This document shows positions 1 to 6,705 of a DNA stretch of 12,702 nt, piece by piece (the stretch's first letter is position 1; each line of letters starts with the position of its first letter). The position numbers were made by a program, and so were the translations under genes. The stretch spans positions 1-12,702 of the forward strand of contig CAMYOU010000028.1 of NCBI GenBank assembly GCA_947283485.1, given 5' to 3'. This DNA is from an uncultured Peptostreptococcaceae bacterium (lineage in GTDB: Bacteria; Bacillota; Clostridia; Tissierellales; Peptoniphilaceae). The notes below the pieces were generated by a model that was not told the DNA's origin, did no database searches, and saw only the letters and a list, made by a program, of their open reading frames with translations.

Positions 1-33
1 TGCACCATGCCTTTTTGGCATCGCCTCTAAGTT

Positions 34-63
34 AGCATAGGCTTGCCGTCGTGACTTCTTCAA
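34..63 (-). promoter_or_regulatory. Possible promoter for a gene left of the window
   Basis: On the minus strand, a TTGAAG box (63-58) is separated by 18 bp from TATGCT (39-34). This is a passable sigma-A pair placed after the kinase terminator and reading out of the window. A small hairpin with ATGCC/GGCAT arms and a T5 loop lies just downstream, at about 8-22. No gene start is visible, so this is a weak call from motif match alone. Nothing else recognisable is seen in positions 1-131. Confidence 0.25.
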
Positions 64-131
64 GAATAAAAATCCTATCCCGAAAAAGGATTCTTCCGCT
101 CTTGGTCGCAAGTCTCTCTTTTTTTGCAATC

Positions 132-155
132 AAAAAAGCGACTCGCGGTCGCTTT
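132..155 (-). terminator. Rho-independent terminator of the FGGY kinase gene
   Basis: The minus-strand transcript has arms AAAGCGAC and GTCGCTTT around a CGCGA loop, directly followed by a run of Ts. The stem begins inside the stop codon of the kinase gene, so termination is immediate. The plus strand also has T residues on the far side, so weak bidirectional action is possible. Confidence 0.8.
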
Positions 156-1689
156 ATTCGTAGGCTTTTGCCGTCTCGTAGAGAGGCTTTAGTTTCTTAA
201 AAATTTTCTCGAAGACTTCGTTGTAGAGCCGCATATAGACGGCGTGATTTTTCATATTGGGGGTGAAAATTTCCTTGATGTGCACCATCTTTTCGATGGC
301 GTCTTCGACGGTCTCGTACACGCCGACGCTTTGGAACGCCACGGCGGCACTGCCGATGACACCCGTCTCGTGCGACTGGGCACGATAGAGGGGAAGTCCG
401 AACATATCGGCGGTGATCTGACAGATCTCCCGCGAACGCGAGCCGCCGCCGGCGACATAGATGCCCTCTGTCTTCGTCTTCATGCGTTTCTCGAGCGAGA
501 ACGCGCCTTCCATCAGCGCAAAATTGATGCCCTCGATGATGGCACGGTAGAGATGGATGCGGGTCGTCACTTCGGAGAAGCCGATGACCGCGCCGCGCGT
601 ATTGGGCATGGAGAAATTCGGCGTGAAATACGGCTGGAAGACGAGTCCGTTGGAGCCGGGCGGGATTTCTTTGAGTCTTTGGTTGAGGAGATCTTCCGCG
701 GAGATTCCGAGTGCATGGGCTTCTTTGACTTCTTTCTCGGCAAATTCTTTCTTAAACCAGTTTATGAGCCAATAGCCTCTGTAGATCTGGATCTCGGGAT
801 GATAGTGCCCGCGAATGGGCGACGCATAGGACGGAAAGAAACGTTGCGGTTCGATATAGCGATCGATCGTGTAGGAGATGGTCGCCGTCGTACCGAAACT
901 GACCGCGGCTTTCTCGGGGGTCGTGCAGGAGAGTCCGATCGTCTCACAGGCTTTGTCCGATCCGGTCGCGATAAGCGGCAAGCCCTCCTTGATGCCCGTC
1001 TCTTGTGCGCATTTCGTCGTAATCGTCCCCATCACTTCGCCCGGCTCGACGAGATCGGCAAGTTTTTCTCTTTCCACGGGAAAAATCACATAGTTCCGAT
1101 CCCGCGGCGTGAGCCAACGGCGGTTCTTGTTGTCGTACGGAAGATGTCCGATGACGCTCGCCGTGGAGTCCACGACATGCCCGCATAATTTCATATTGAG
1201 ATAGGTCGAGAGGAAGACGACTTTGTCCGCGCGGGCATAATTCTCCGGTTCACATTGTCTGAGATAATTCACGGCGGAGATTTTTCGCGTGAGTTCCACG
1301 GCTTTGGTCATGCCGACCGCGGCAAAAATCGCGCGATCCTTAAAAGAGAGCGGCGCGAGTTCCGTCTCGCGCTTGTCGAGCCACAGGATGAGCGGACGAA
1401 CGGGCACGCCGTTCTTGTCGATGAGGACGATGGAGTCGCGCACCGTCGTGAGGCTCACGCAGACGATTCGCTCCCAGTCCGCACCCGACTTTTCCTTGAG
1501 TTCCCGCGACGCGGACGTGATCGCATGCCAAAAAAAGTCCGCATCCTGCTCCGCTTGACCGGGTTTCGGCGAGACATACGTCCGCTCAAATTTTTTCTGA
1601 ACATACGAGACGATCGCACCTGTCGGATCGACGAGCACGGCTCGCAAGCTCTGTGTACCAAGATCGAACGTGAGCGCCAGAGGTTCCAT
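154..1689 (-). CDS. FGGY-family carbohydrate kinase, substrate unknown
   Basis: This is a 511-residue protein of the FGGY sugar kinase family (xylulokinase/gluconokinase-like), which transfers phosphate from ATP to a sugar or polyol in the cytoplasm. The N-terminal phosphate loop reads LTFDLGTQSLRAV (about residues 6-18). GSDKACETIG carries the probable catalytic Asp near residue 245. SFGTTATISYT (about 264-274) and YVAGGGSRS (about 411-419) belong to the C-terminal nucleotide-binding domain. A match to the second FGGY signature lies near 360-390. The length is normal for the family. I chose ATG at 1689 because AGGAG sits 7 nt upstream; a GTG one codon earlier (1692) is only 4 nt from it. The gene has its own terminator and no sugar-transport or metabolic neighbour here, so the substrate cannot be assigned. 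Confidence 0.9.
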   Translation of the reverse strand: MEPLALTFDLGTQSLRAVLVDPTGAIVSYVQKKFERTYVSPKPGQAEQDADFFWHAITSASRELKEKSGADWERIVCVSLTTVRDSIVLIDKNGVPVRPLILWLDKRETELAPLSFKDRAIFAAVGMTKAVELTRKISAVNYLRQCEPENYARADKVVFLSTYLNMKLCGHVVDSTASVIGHLPYDNKNRRWLTPRDRNYVIFPVEREKLADLVEPGEVMGTITTKCAQETGIKEGLPLIATGSDKACETIGLSCTTPEKAAVSFGTTATISYTIDRYIEPQRFFPSYASPIRGHYHPEIQIYRGYWLINWFKKEFAEKEVKEAHALGISAEDLLNQRLKEIPPGSNGLVFQPYFTPNFSMPNTRGAVIGFSEVTTRIHLYRAIIEGINFALMEGAFSLEKRMKTKTEGIYVAGGGSRSREICQITADMFGLPLYRAQSHETGVIGSAAVAFQSVGVYETVEDAIEKMVHIKEIFTPNMKNHAVYMRLYNEVFEKIFKKLKPLYETAKAYE

Positions 1690-1709
1690 CACACATCTCC
1701 TTTTCTAAT

Positions 1710-1723
1710 CGACTTTTGAGTCG
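1710..1723 (-). promoter_or_regulatory. Small hairpin in the kinase leader
   Basis: CGACT and AGTCG form a perfect 5-bp stem with a 4-nt loop. It ends about 7 nt before the AAGGAG ribosome binding site of the kinase gene. It could modulate ribosome access or simply be chance; no known riboswitch fold surrounds it. Confidence 0.25.
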
Positions 1724-1790
1724 CATCTTCTGAAGTTCTCTACCGTGCTCTCCCTGTGAAATTGCTTCCCATATGCACGGTTCTTTCTTC

Positions 1791-1804
1791 CTTATAGCAT
1801 ACCA
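1791..1804 (-). promoter_or_regulatory. Probable extended -10 promoter of the kinase gene
   Basis: On the minus strand, TGGTATGCTATAAG contains two overlapping extended -10 elements: TG-G-TATGCT and, better, TG-C-TATAAG. No good -35 box is seen 16-18 bp upstream, so the extended -10 would carry recognition. It lies between the yerC terminator (1878-1909) and the kinase start and would give a leader of roughly 100 nt. Apart from this and the leader hairpin, the 1690-1877 gap shows nothing recognisable. Confidence 0.4.
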
Positions 1805-1877
1805 CAGTTCTTGCGCGCCGACCGCTGTTTCTGCGTGGGAAATCCCTAGACATTCGTGCGTCGACTTTTGTGCAATC

Positions 1878-1909
1878 AAAAAGATCCGCACGTGCATGCA
1901 GATCTTTTT
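1878..1909 (-). terminator. Rho-independent terminator ending the purine operon
   Basis: Minus-strand arms AAAAAGATC and GATCTTTTT pair. An inner U-G wobble and GCA/TGC pairs follow, closing a 6-nt loop. The stem starts 5 nt after the yerC stop codon. A-tract and T-tract flank both sides, so it could also act bidirectionally, but no plus-strand gene approaches it. Confidence 0.82.
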
Positions 1910-1913
1910 TGTC

Positions 1914-1938
1914 TCTATTTGTTTTTCTTTTCTTCGCG
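1914..1938. repeat. 25-bp near-identical repeat, copy 1 (3' end of yerC)
   Basis: This stretch covers the stop codon and last seven codons of yerC. It matches 24 of 25 positions with 10331-10355, the stop codon and last codons of the fumarase beta gene. Both copies encode REEK-x-NK followed by TAG on the minus strand. The two proteins are otherwise unrelated. Confidence 0.75.
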
Positions 1939-2232
1939 AAGATTTTTCTGAATCAAGTGGTCAAGCACGAGCTCGTAACCGCTCTCGCCGTATTGCAGGG
2001 TGCGATTGACGCGGCTGATGGTCGCGGTGGATGCGCCGGTCTCCTGCTCGATTTCGTTGTAGGTCTTGCGAATGCGAAGGAGTTTTGCCACTTTGAGTCT
2101 CTGTGCAATGGACTCGATCTCACGTACGGTGCAGACGTCTTTGAAAAAACGCTGACATTCGTCTTTGTCCTTGAGCATGAGAATTGATTCGTAGAGTTCG
2201 TCCATTTGTTCCTTGTCGGGTTGATAAGCCAT
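1915..2232 (-). CDS. yerC: YerC/YecD-family TrpR-like DNA-binding protein
   Basis: This 105-residue protein is of the YerC/YecD family, small regulators related to the Trp repressor. The helical N-terminal part (residues 1-45) is followed by VREIESIAQRLKVAKLL. A helix-turn-helix follows at about residues 55-80, with recognition helix TGASTATISRVNRTL. The short C-terminal tail is very basic. The start ATG has AAAGGAGG 6 nt upstream. It begins 15 nt after the fhs stop and is the last gene of the purine operon, followed at once by a terminator. In Bacillus subtilis, yerC also lies a few genes downstream of purD, as I recall. The ligand and targets of this family are poorly known; position suggests, but does not prove, a role in regulating this operon. 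Confidence 0.9.
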   Translation of the reverse strand: MAYQPDKEQMDELYESILMLKDKDECQRFFKDVCTVREIESIAQRLKVAKLLRIRKTYNEIEQETGASTATISRVNRTLQYGESGYELVLDHLIQKNLREEKKNK

Positions 2233-2247
2233 TCTGTTCCTCCTTTG

Positions 2248-3915
2248 TTAGAATAGTCCCTCGACGGTTCCGTCCGCTCGGACGTCGATCCGGCACGCCG
2301 CGGGTTCTTTGGGTAGTCCGGGCATCGTCATGATGTCTCCCGTGAGGGCGACGATGAAGCCCGCGCCGGCACTTACACGCAGCTCTCGCACTTCGACGGT
2401 AAAGCCTCGCGGTGCGCCGAGAAGCTTCGGATCGTCGGAGAACGAATACTGCGTCTTGGCAATACAGACGGGCATGGTGTCATACCCCTCCTTGTGAAAC
2501 TTCTTTACTGTCCTCTTTGCAGCCTTGGTGTACGTGACGCCGTCTGCACGATAGATTTCGCGTGCAATCTTCTCGATCTTCCCCTCGATGGTAAGATCGG
2601 CGGTGTAGAGCGGGTGAAAATCTCCGGGTGCATCCGCCAGTCGAACGACTTCCTCGGCGAGCGCAATCGCACCTTCCCCGCCTTTCGCAAAGACTTCGGT
2701 CTCAATAGCTTTGACCCCTTCCCGTTCAACCAAGGTACGGAGAAGCTGAAGTTCCTCCTCGGTATCGGTCGGGAAGCGGTTTACGGCGACGACGGCAGGT
2801 ACACCGTATTTCTTGATGTTCTCAATGTGTTGCTTGAGATTCTCATAGCCGTTCTCAAGTGCCGTGAGATTTTCTTCGCCGAGCGCGTCTTTTTTCACGC
2901 CGCCGTGGAATTTTAGCGCGCGCACGGTCGCGACGATGACAATGGCGTCGGGTGCGATGCCCGCAAGCGGACATTTGATGTCGAGAAATTTCTCCGCACC
3001 GAGGTCCGCTCCGAAACCGGCTTCTGTCACGACGTAGTCGGCGAGTTTGAGCCCGGCACAGGTGGCGGTGACGCTATTGCAACCGTGTGCGATGTTCGCA
3101 AAGGGTCCGCCGTGGATGATGGCGGGTGTGCCCTCGAGGGTCTGCACGAGATTGGGTGCGACGGCTTCTTTCATCAGGAGTGCAACGGCACCCTGCGCCT
3201 TGAGATCGGCGACGGTGACGGGTGCGCGGTCGTAGGTGTACGCGACGATCATCTTCGCGACGCGCGCTTTGAGATCCGTGAGGTCGCGTGCGAGGCAGAA
3301 GATCGCCATGAGTTCCGACGCGACGGTGATATCAAAATGATCCTCACGCGGGACGCCGTTTGTGTGTCCGCCGAGTCCGACGATGATGTTCCTAAGGGCG
3401 CGGTCGTTCATATCGAGAACTCTCCGGTGCACAATCCGTCTCGGGTCGATCCCGAGTGCATTGCCCTGTTGGAGGTGATTGTCGATCATCGCCGCGATGA
3501 GATTGTTTGCCGAGGTGAGCGCGTGAAAATCGCCCGTAAAGTGCATGTTGATCTCGTCCATCGGGACGACTTGCGCATAGCCGCCGCCTGCCGCGCCGCC
3601 TTTGATGCCGAACGACGGTCCGAGGCTCGGCTCTCTGAGGGCACTTAGTGCCTTTTTCCCGATACGATTGAGTCCCATGGAAAGACCGATGTTCACGGTG
3701 GTCTTCCCTTCCCCTGCTGGCGTGGGATTCATCGCGGTCACGAGAATGAGTTTGCCGTCCTTGTTGCCCTCGCGTTTTTTCAGGGCGTCCATGCGGATCT
3801 TCGCCTTATAGCGTCCGTAGAGATCGATCTCTTCTGCGGAGAGTCCGAGTTTTGCCGCGATGTCCCCGATCGGCTGCATCTTGCATTCCTGTGCAATCAT
3901 GACATCCGTTTTCAT
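2248..3915 (-). CDS. fhs: Formate-tetrahydrofolate ligase
   Basis: Formate-tetrahydrofolate ligase makes 10-formyl-THF from formate, THF and ATP in the cytoplasm. The protein is 555 residues, the normal length. The ATP-binding loop PTPAGEGKTT is at residues 64-73, and the signature REPSLGPSFG continues into a glycine-rich stretch at about 94-113. HFTGDFHALTSANNLIAAMIDN (two overlapping pieces near 125-146), IHGGPFANIAHGCNS and EAGFGADLGAEKF are also typical of the family. The start ATG (3915-3913) overlaps the purD TGA as ATGA, with AGGAG 7 nt upstream, implying coupled translation. Its product is the formyl donor for PurN and PurH in the same operon, so its placement makes functional sense. 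An internal promoter candidate in purD may give it extra expression together with yerC. Confidence 0.97.
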   Translation of the reverse strand: MKTDVMIAQECKMQPIGDIAAKLGLSAEEIDLYGRYKAKIRMDALKKREGNKDGKLILVTAMNPTPAGEGKTTVNIGLSMGLNRIGKKALSALREPSLGPSFGIKGGAAGGGYAQVVPMDEINMHFTGDFHALTSANNLIAAMIDNHLQQGNALGIDPRRIVHRRVLDMNDRALRNIIVGLGGHTNGVPREDHFDITVASELMAIFCLARDLTDLKARVAKMIVAYTYDRAPVTVADLKAQGAVALLMKEAVAPNLVQTLEGTPAIIHGGPFANIAHGCNSVTATCAGLKLADYVVTEAGFGADLGAEKFLDIKCPLAGIAPDAIVIVATVRALKFHGGVKKDALGEENLTALENGYENLKQHIENIKKYGVPAVVAVNRFPTDTEEELQLLRTLVEREGVKAIETEVFAKGGEGAIALAEEVVRLADAPGDFHPLYTADLTIEGKIEKIAREIYRADGVTYTKAAKRTVKKFHKEGYDTMPVCIAKTQYSFSDDPKLLGAPRGFTVEVRELRVSAGAGFIVALTGDIMTMPGLPKEPAACRIDVRADGTVEGLF

Positions 3916-5180
3916 GCTTCTTCTCCTAATTTTCCAATGTCGGTGCGCCAGGTCGCGCCTTCAAAAACGGTCTTGCCCTCGAGAACGCCGTAGATCTTCT
4001 CGCGACATTCTGCAAGGTCTTTCCCGTCCGTGACGAGCGACAGAACGCGTCCGCCATTCGTATAAAATCTGCCTCCTTTTTCTACAGTACCGTTGTGTAG
4101 CACGATGATATTTTCATTTATTATATCACGAATTTCAATCTCTTTCATCTTCGTATAATTTCCGGGATATCCCGCCGACGTGATGATAACGGTCATCCAC
4201 GTGCGATCGTTATAGCGAAAATCCCTTTTCTCGAGCGTACCGTCGACGGCTTTCGTGAGGATCTCGACGAGATCACTGTCGAGTTTCTGGAGGACGACCT
4301 GCGTCTCGGGGTCGCCGAAACGGACGTTGAACTCGAGGATCTTCGGTCCTTCTTGGTCGATCATAAAGCCGATGAAGAGGACGCCGTCAAACGTAAAGCC
4401 CTCCTCCTCGAACGCCTTTTCGATGTTCGGGATAATCTCGTCGTAGATCACGCGATTGTCTTTCTCGTCGATGAGGACATTGGGAGAGAATGCGCCGACG
4501 CCGCCGGTATTGGGGCCTTTGTCGCCGTCGTAGATCTTCTTGTAGTCCTTCGCGCTCACCATGGGAAAGAGTTTCCCTTTGGAGACGATGGCAAAGACGC
4601 TCGCTTCGTAGCCGTCGAGAAATTCCTCGAGGACAACGGTCGTGCCTTCTTCACCGAAAATTTTCTCCTGCATCATCTCGCGGATGGTGTTCTCGGTCGT
4701 CTCCTCGTCTTCACAAATGACCACACCTTTCCCGGCGCAGAGTCCGTCGGCTTTTACGACGATGGGATAACTGAATGCCGCCGTCGCCGCCAAGGCTTCT
4801 TCGTAGTCGGAAGTCTCGACATAGCGCGCCGTCGGAAGATTGTGTTTTTCTAAGAACCGCTTGGTAAAGGACTTGGAACTCTCGAGTCGCGCACTATCTT
4901 TATCCGGTCCGAAGATCCGAAGATCGTTCGCACTAAAAAGATCGACGATGCCCGCCGCAAGCGGTGCTTCGGGACCGACGATCGTGAGGTCGATTTTTTC
5001 TCCGAGTGCAAAAGCAAGGAGTGCCTCGCTATCGTCCGCCGCAATGTCGATATTGGTCGCAATAAGACCCGTCCCCGCATTGCCGGGTGCCACAAAGAGT
5101 GTCGGCTCGAGGGGGGACTTTTTGAGTTTATAGGCGATCGCGTGTTCCCGACCGCCGGATCCGATGATGAGTATCTTCAT
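3912..5180 (-). CDS. purD: Phosphoribosylamine-glycine ligase (GAR synthetase)
   Basis: PurD joins phosphoribosylamine and glycine with ATP to give GAR, the second step of purine synthesis. The 422-residue length is typical, and the ATP-grasp order is complete. GSGGREHAIA is at 7-16, APGNAGT at 31-37, GPEAPLAAG at 69-77, SYPIVVKADGLCAGKGVV at 137-154, DGDKGPNTGGVGAFSP at 218-233 and FNVRFGDPETQ at 284-294, the last carrying metal and ATP ligands. The start ATG at 5180 has GAGG 5 nt upstream, within the end of purH, and the gap to purH is 7 nt. The end overlaps fhs by 4 nt (ATGA). Codons near residues 349-357 are unusually AT-rich, with two consecutive ATA, and coincide with a perfect TATAAT box (listed separately). 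Confidence 0.97.
   Translation of the reverse strand: MKILIIGSGGREHAIAYKLKKSPLEPTLFVAPGNAGTGLIATNIDIAADDSEALLAFALGEKIDLTIVGPEAPLAAGIVDLFSANDLRIFGPDKDSARLESSKSFTKRFLEKHNLPTARYVETSDYEEALAATAAFSYPIVVKADGLCAGKGVVICEDEETTENTIREMMQEKIFGEEGTTVVLEEFLDGYEASVFAIVSKGKLFPMVSAKDYKKIYDGDKGPNTGGVGAFSPNVLIDEKDNRVIYDEIIPNIEKAFEEEGFTFDGVLFIGFMIDQEGPKILEFNVRFGDPETQVVLQKLDSDLVEILTKAVDGTLEKRDFRYNDRTWMTVIITSAGYPGNYTKMKEIEIRDIINENIIVLHNGTVEKGGRFYTNGGRVLSLVTDGKDLAECREKIYGVLEGKTVFEGATWRTDIGKLGEEA
4120..4148 (-). promoter_or_regulatory. Candidate internal promoter within purD, ahead of fhs-yerC
   Basis: On the minus strand, a perfect extended -10 element, TGATATAAT (4128-4120), lies 17 bp from ATGAAA (4148-4143), a 4-of-6 match to the -35 consensus. 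The surrounding patch is much more AT-rich than the rest of purD. Predicted initiation near 4113 would leave about 200 nt before the fhs start. It is inside coding sequence, so chance is a real alternative. Confidence 0.35.
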
Positions 5181-5187
5181 AGCCGCC

Positions 5188-6705
5188 TCAATGTCTGAAA
5201 TGTCTTCTGCCGGTGAAGATCATCGCGATGTTGTTCTCATCCGCTACGCGAATGGACTCTTCATCGCGGATCGATCCGCCGGGTTCGATGACGGCGGTCA
5301 CGCCCGCCTTGGCAAGTGCCGTGAGACTGTCTCCGAACGGGAAAAAACCGTCCGACGCGCAGACCGCACCTTTGACTTCCTCGCCGGCGCGAAGAATGCC
5401 CTCTTCAATCGGCCAGATGCGGTTTACTTCACCCTGCCCGATGCCGAGCGTGCGTTCGCCTTTGGCAATGACGATGCCGTTCGATTTGACCGTCTTCGCG
5501 GCTTTCATCGCAAAGAGTAGTGCCTTTTCCTCCTCCTCGGTGGGTTTTCTCTTGGTGACGACTTTCATCTCGTCGACGAGCCCACGGTCTTGATCCTGTA
5601 CGAGGAGGCCGCCGAGAATGAATTTCATATCCATGGGTTTCTCGGGCCATTCCGAGATCTTCGGCACGCGGAGAACGCGCAGATTCTTTTTCTTCTTAAA
5701 GACTTCGAGTGCCGCGTCGGTATACGAGGGTGCGAGGATGACTTCGAGGAAGATCTCAGTCATCTTCTTCGCGAGTTTCTCATCGACTTCGCAGTTGACG
5801 GCGACGATGCCGCCAAAGATCGACACGCTGTCCGCTTCGTAGGCGGCGACGTATGCGTCGTAGATGTCGTCCGCCGATGCAATGCCGCATGGATTGGCAT
5901 GTTTGAGCCCGACGGCGGTGGGGCGATCACCGAATTCTTTGAGCGCGATGAGTGCTGCGTTGGCGTCGTTGAGATTGTTGAACGAGAGTGCTTTGCCTTG
6001 GATGATCTCGGCGGTGTTGAGACTTCCCACGGTCGGGCGATCCTCATAGGAATAGCCCTCCTGATGCGGGTTCTCGCCGTAGCGGAGTTTCTTTCCGTTC
6101 GTCATATGGAGGAAGAATTCCTCTTTGTCGTCAAGTTTGTTCTCAAAATAGTGTACGATCTCGATATCGTATGCCGCGGTGTGGCGATAGGCTTTGAATG
6201 CGAGTTTTTCCCGCGCCGTTTCGTCCATCGTGCCCGCCTCGAGACTCTCGAGAACGCCCGCATAATCCGCCGGATCGGTGAGAACGACGACATCGCGATA
6301 GTTCTTTGCCGCCGCACGGATCATGGACGGTCCGCCGATGTCGATGTTCTCGATGACTTCCGCATGTTCCGCGCCGCGGGCGACCGTCTCGCGGAAAGGA
6401 TAGAGGTTCACGACGACCATGTCGATCGGCGTGATTCCGTGTTCCTCGACGGTCTTTACATGCTCCTCATGGTCGCGCATGTAAAGAAGTCCGCCGAAGA
6501 CATACGGCGAGAGAGTCTTCACTCTCCCTCCGAGAATCTCCGGGAAATGCGTGATCTCTTCGATGCCTCGTACTTTGATCCCGCTTGCCTCGAGATGTTT
6601 CTTGGTATTCCCCGTCGAGATGATCTCCCAACCGAGTTTTTCGAGTCCGCGTGCGAATGTGTCCACACCCGTTTTGTCAAATACACTGATGAGTGCTCTT
6701 TTCAT
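5188..6705 (-). CDS. purH: Bifunctional AICAR transformylase/IMP cyclohydrolase
   Basis: PurH carries out the last two steps to IMP, formylation of AICAR with 10-formyl-THF and ring closure. I place the start at ATG 6705, giving 505 residues. It has AAGGAGG 7 nt upstream, begins with the family start MKRALISVFDKTG and overlaps the purN TGA as ATGA. The open frame continues 48 codons further, but those residues are unlike PurH and overlap purN. Cyclohydrolase domain: GGRVKTL (Lys63), VVVNLYPF, IDIGGPSMIRAAAKN (Asp122, Lys134). Transformylase domain: LRYGENPHQ, LKHANPCG (Lys268, His269), PGGSIRDEE and the C-terminal TGRRHFRH. Odd points are TLSPYVFGG (64-72) where most family members have a TLHPK-V/I-HGG form, and GIGQGEVNRI (421-430) where GIGAGQ is usual. 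The catalytic Lys/His pairs remain, so it is probably active. Confidence 0.96.
   Translation of the reverse strand: MKRALISVFDKTGVDTFARGLEKLGWEIISTGNTKKHLEASGIKVRGIEEITHFPEILGGRVKTLSPYVFGGLLYMRDHEEHVKTVEEHGITPIDMVVVNLYPFRETVARGAEHAEVIENIDIGGPSMIRAAAKNYRDVVVLTDPADYAGVLESLEAGTMDETAREKLAFKAYRHTAAYDIEIVHYFENKLDDKEEFFLHMTNGKKLRYGENPHQEGYSYEDRPTVGSLNTAEIIQGKALSFNNLNDANAALIALKEFGDRPTAVGLKHANPCGIASADDIYDAYVAAYEADSVSIFGGIVAVNCEVDEKLAKKMTEIFLEVILAPSYTDAALEVFKKKKNLRVLRVPKISEWPEKPMDMKFILGGLLVQDQDRGLVDEMKVVTKRKPTEEEEKALLFAMKAAKTVKSNGIVIAKGERTLGIGQGEVNRIWPIEEGILRAGEEVKGAVCASDGFFPFGDSLTALAKAGVTAVIEPGGSIRDEESIRVADENNIAMIFTGRRHFRH

Noticed and set aside
244..1188. 314-codon plus-strand frame opposite the FGGY kinase
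   Set aside because: Biased third-position GC in the sense gene keeps the antisense frame open; the translation is Asp/Arg-rich without family motifs.
1756..1769. Possible catabolite-response (cre) site upstream of the kinase
   Set aside because: TGAAATTGCTTCCC misses at least two consensus positions and lies inside the predicted leader; too weak to claim.
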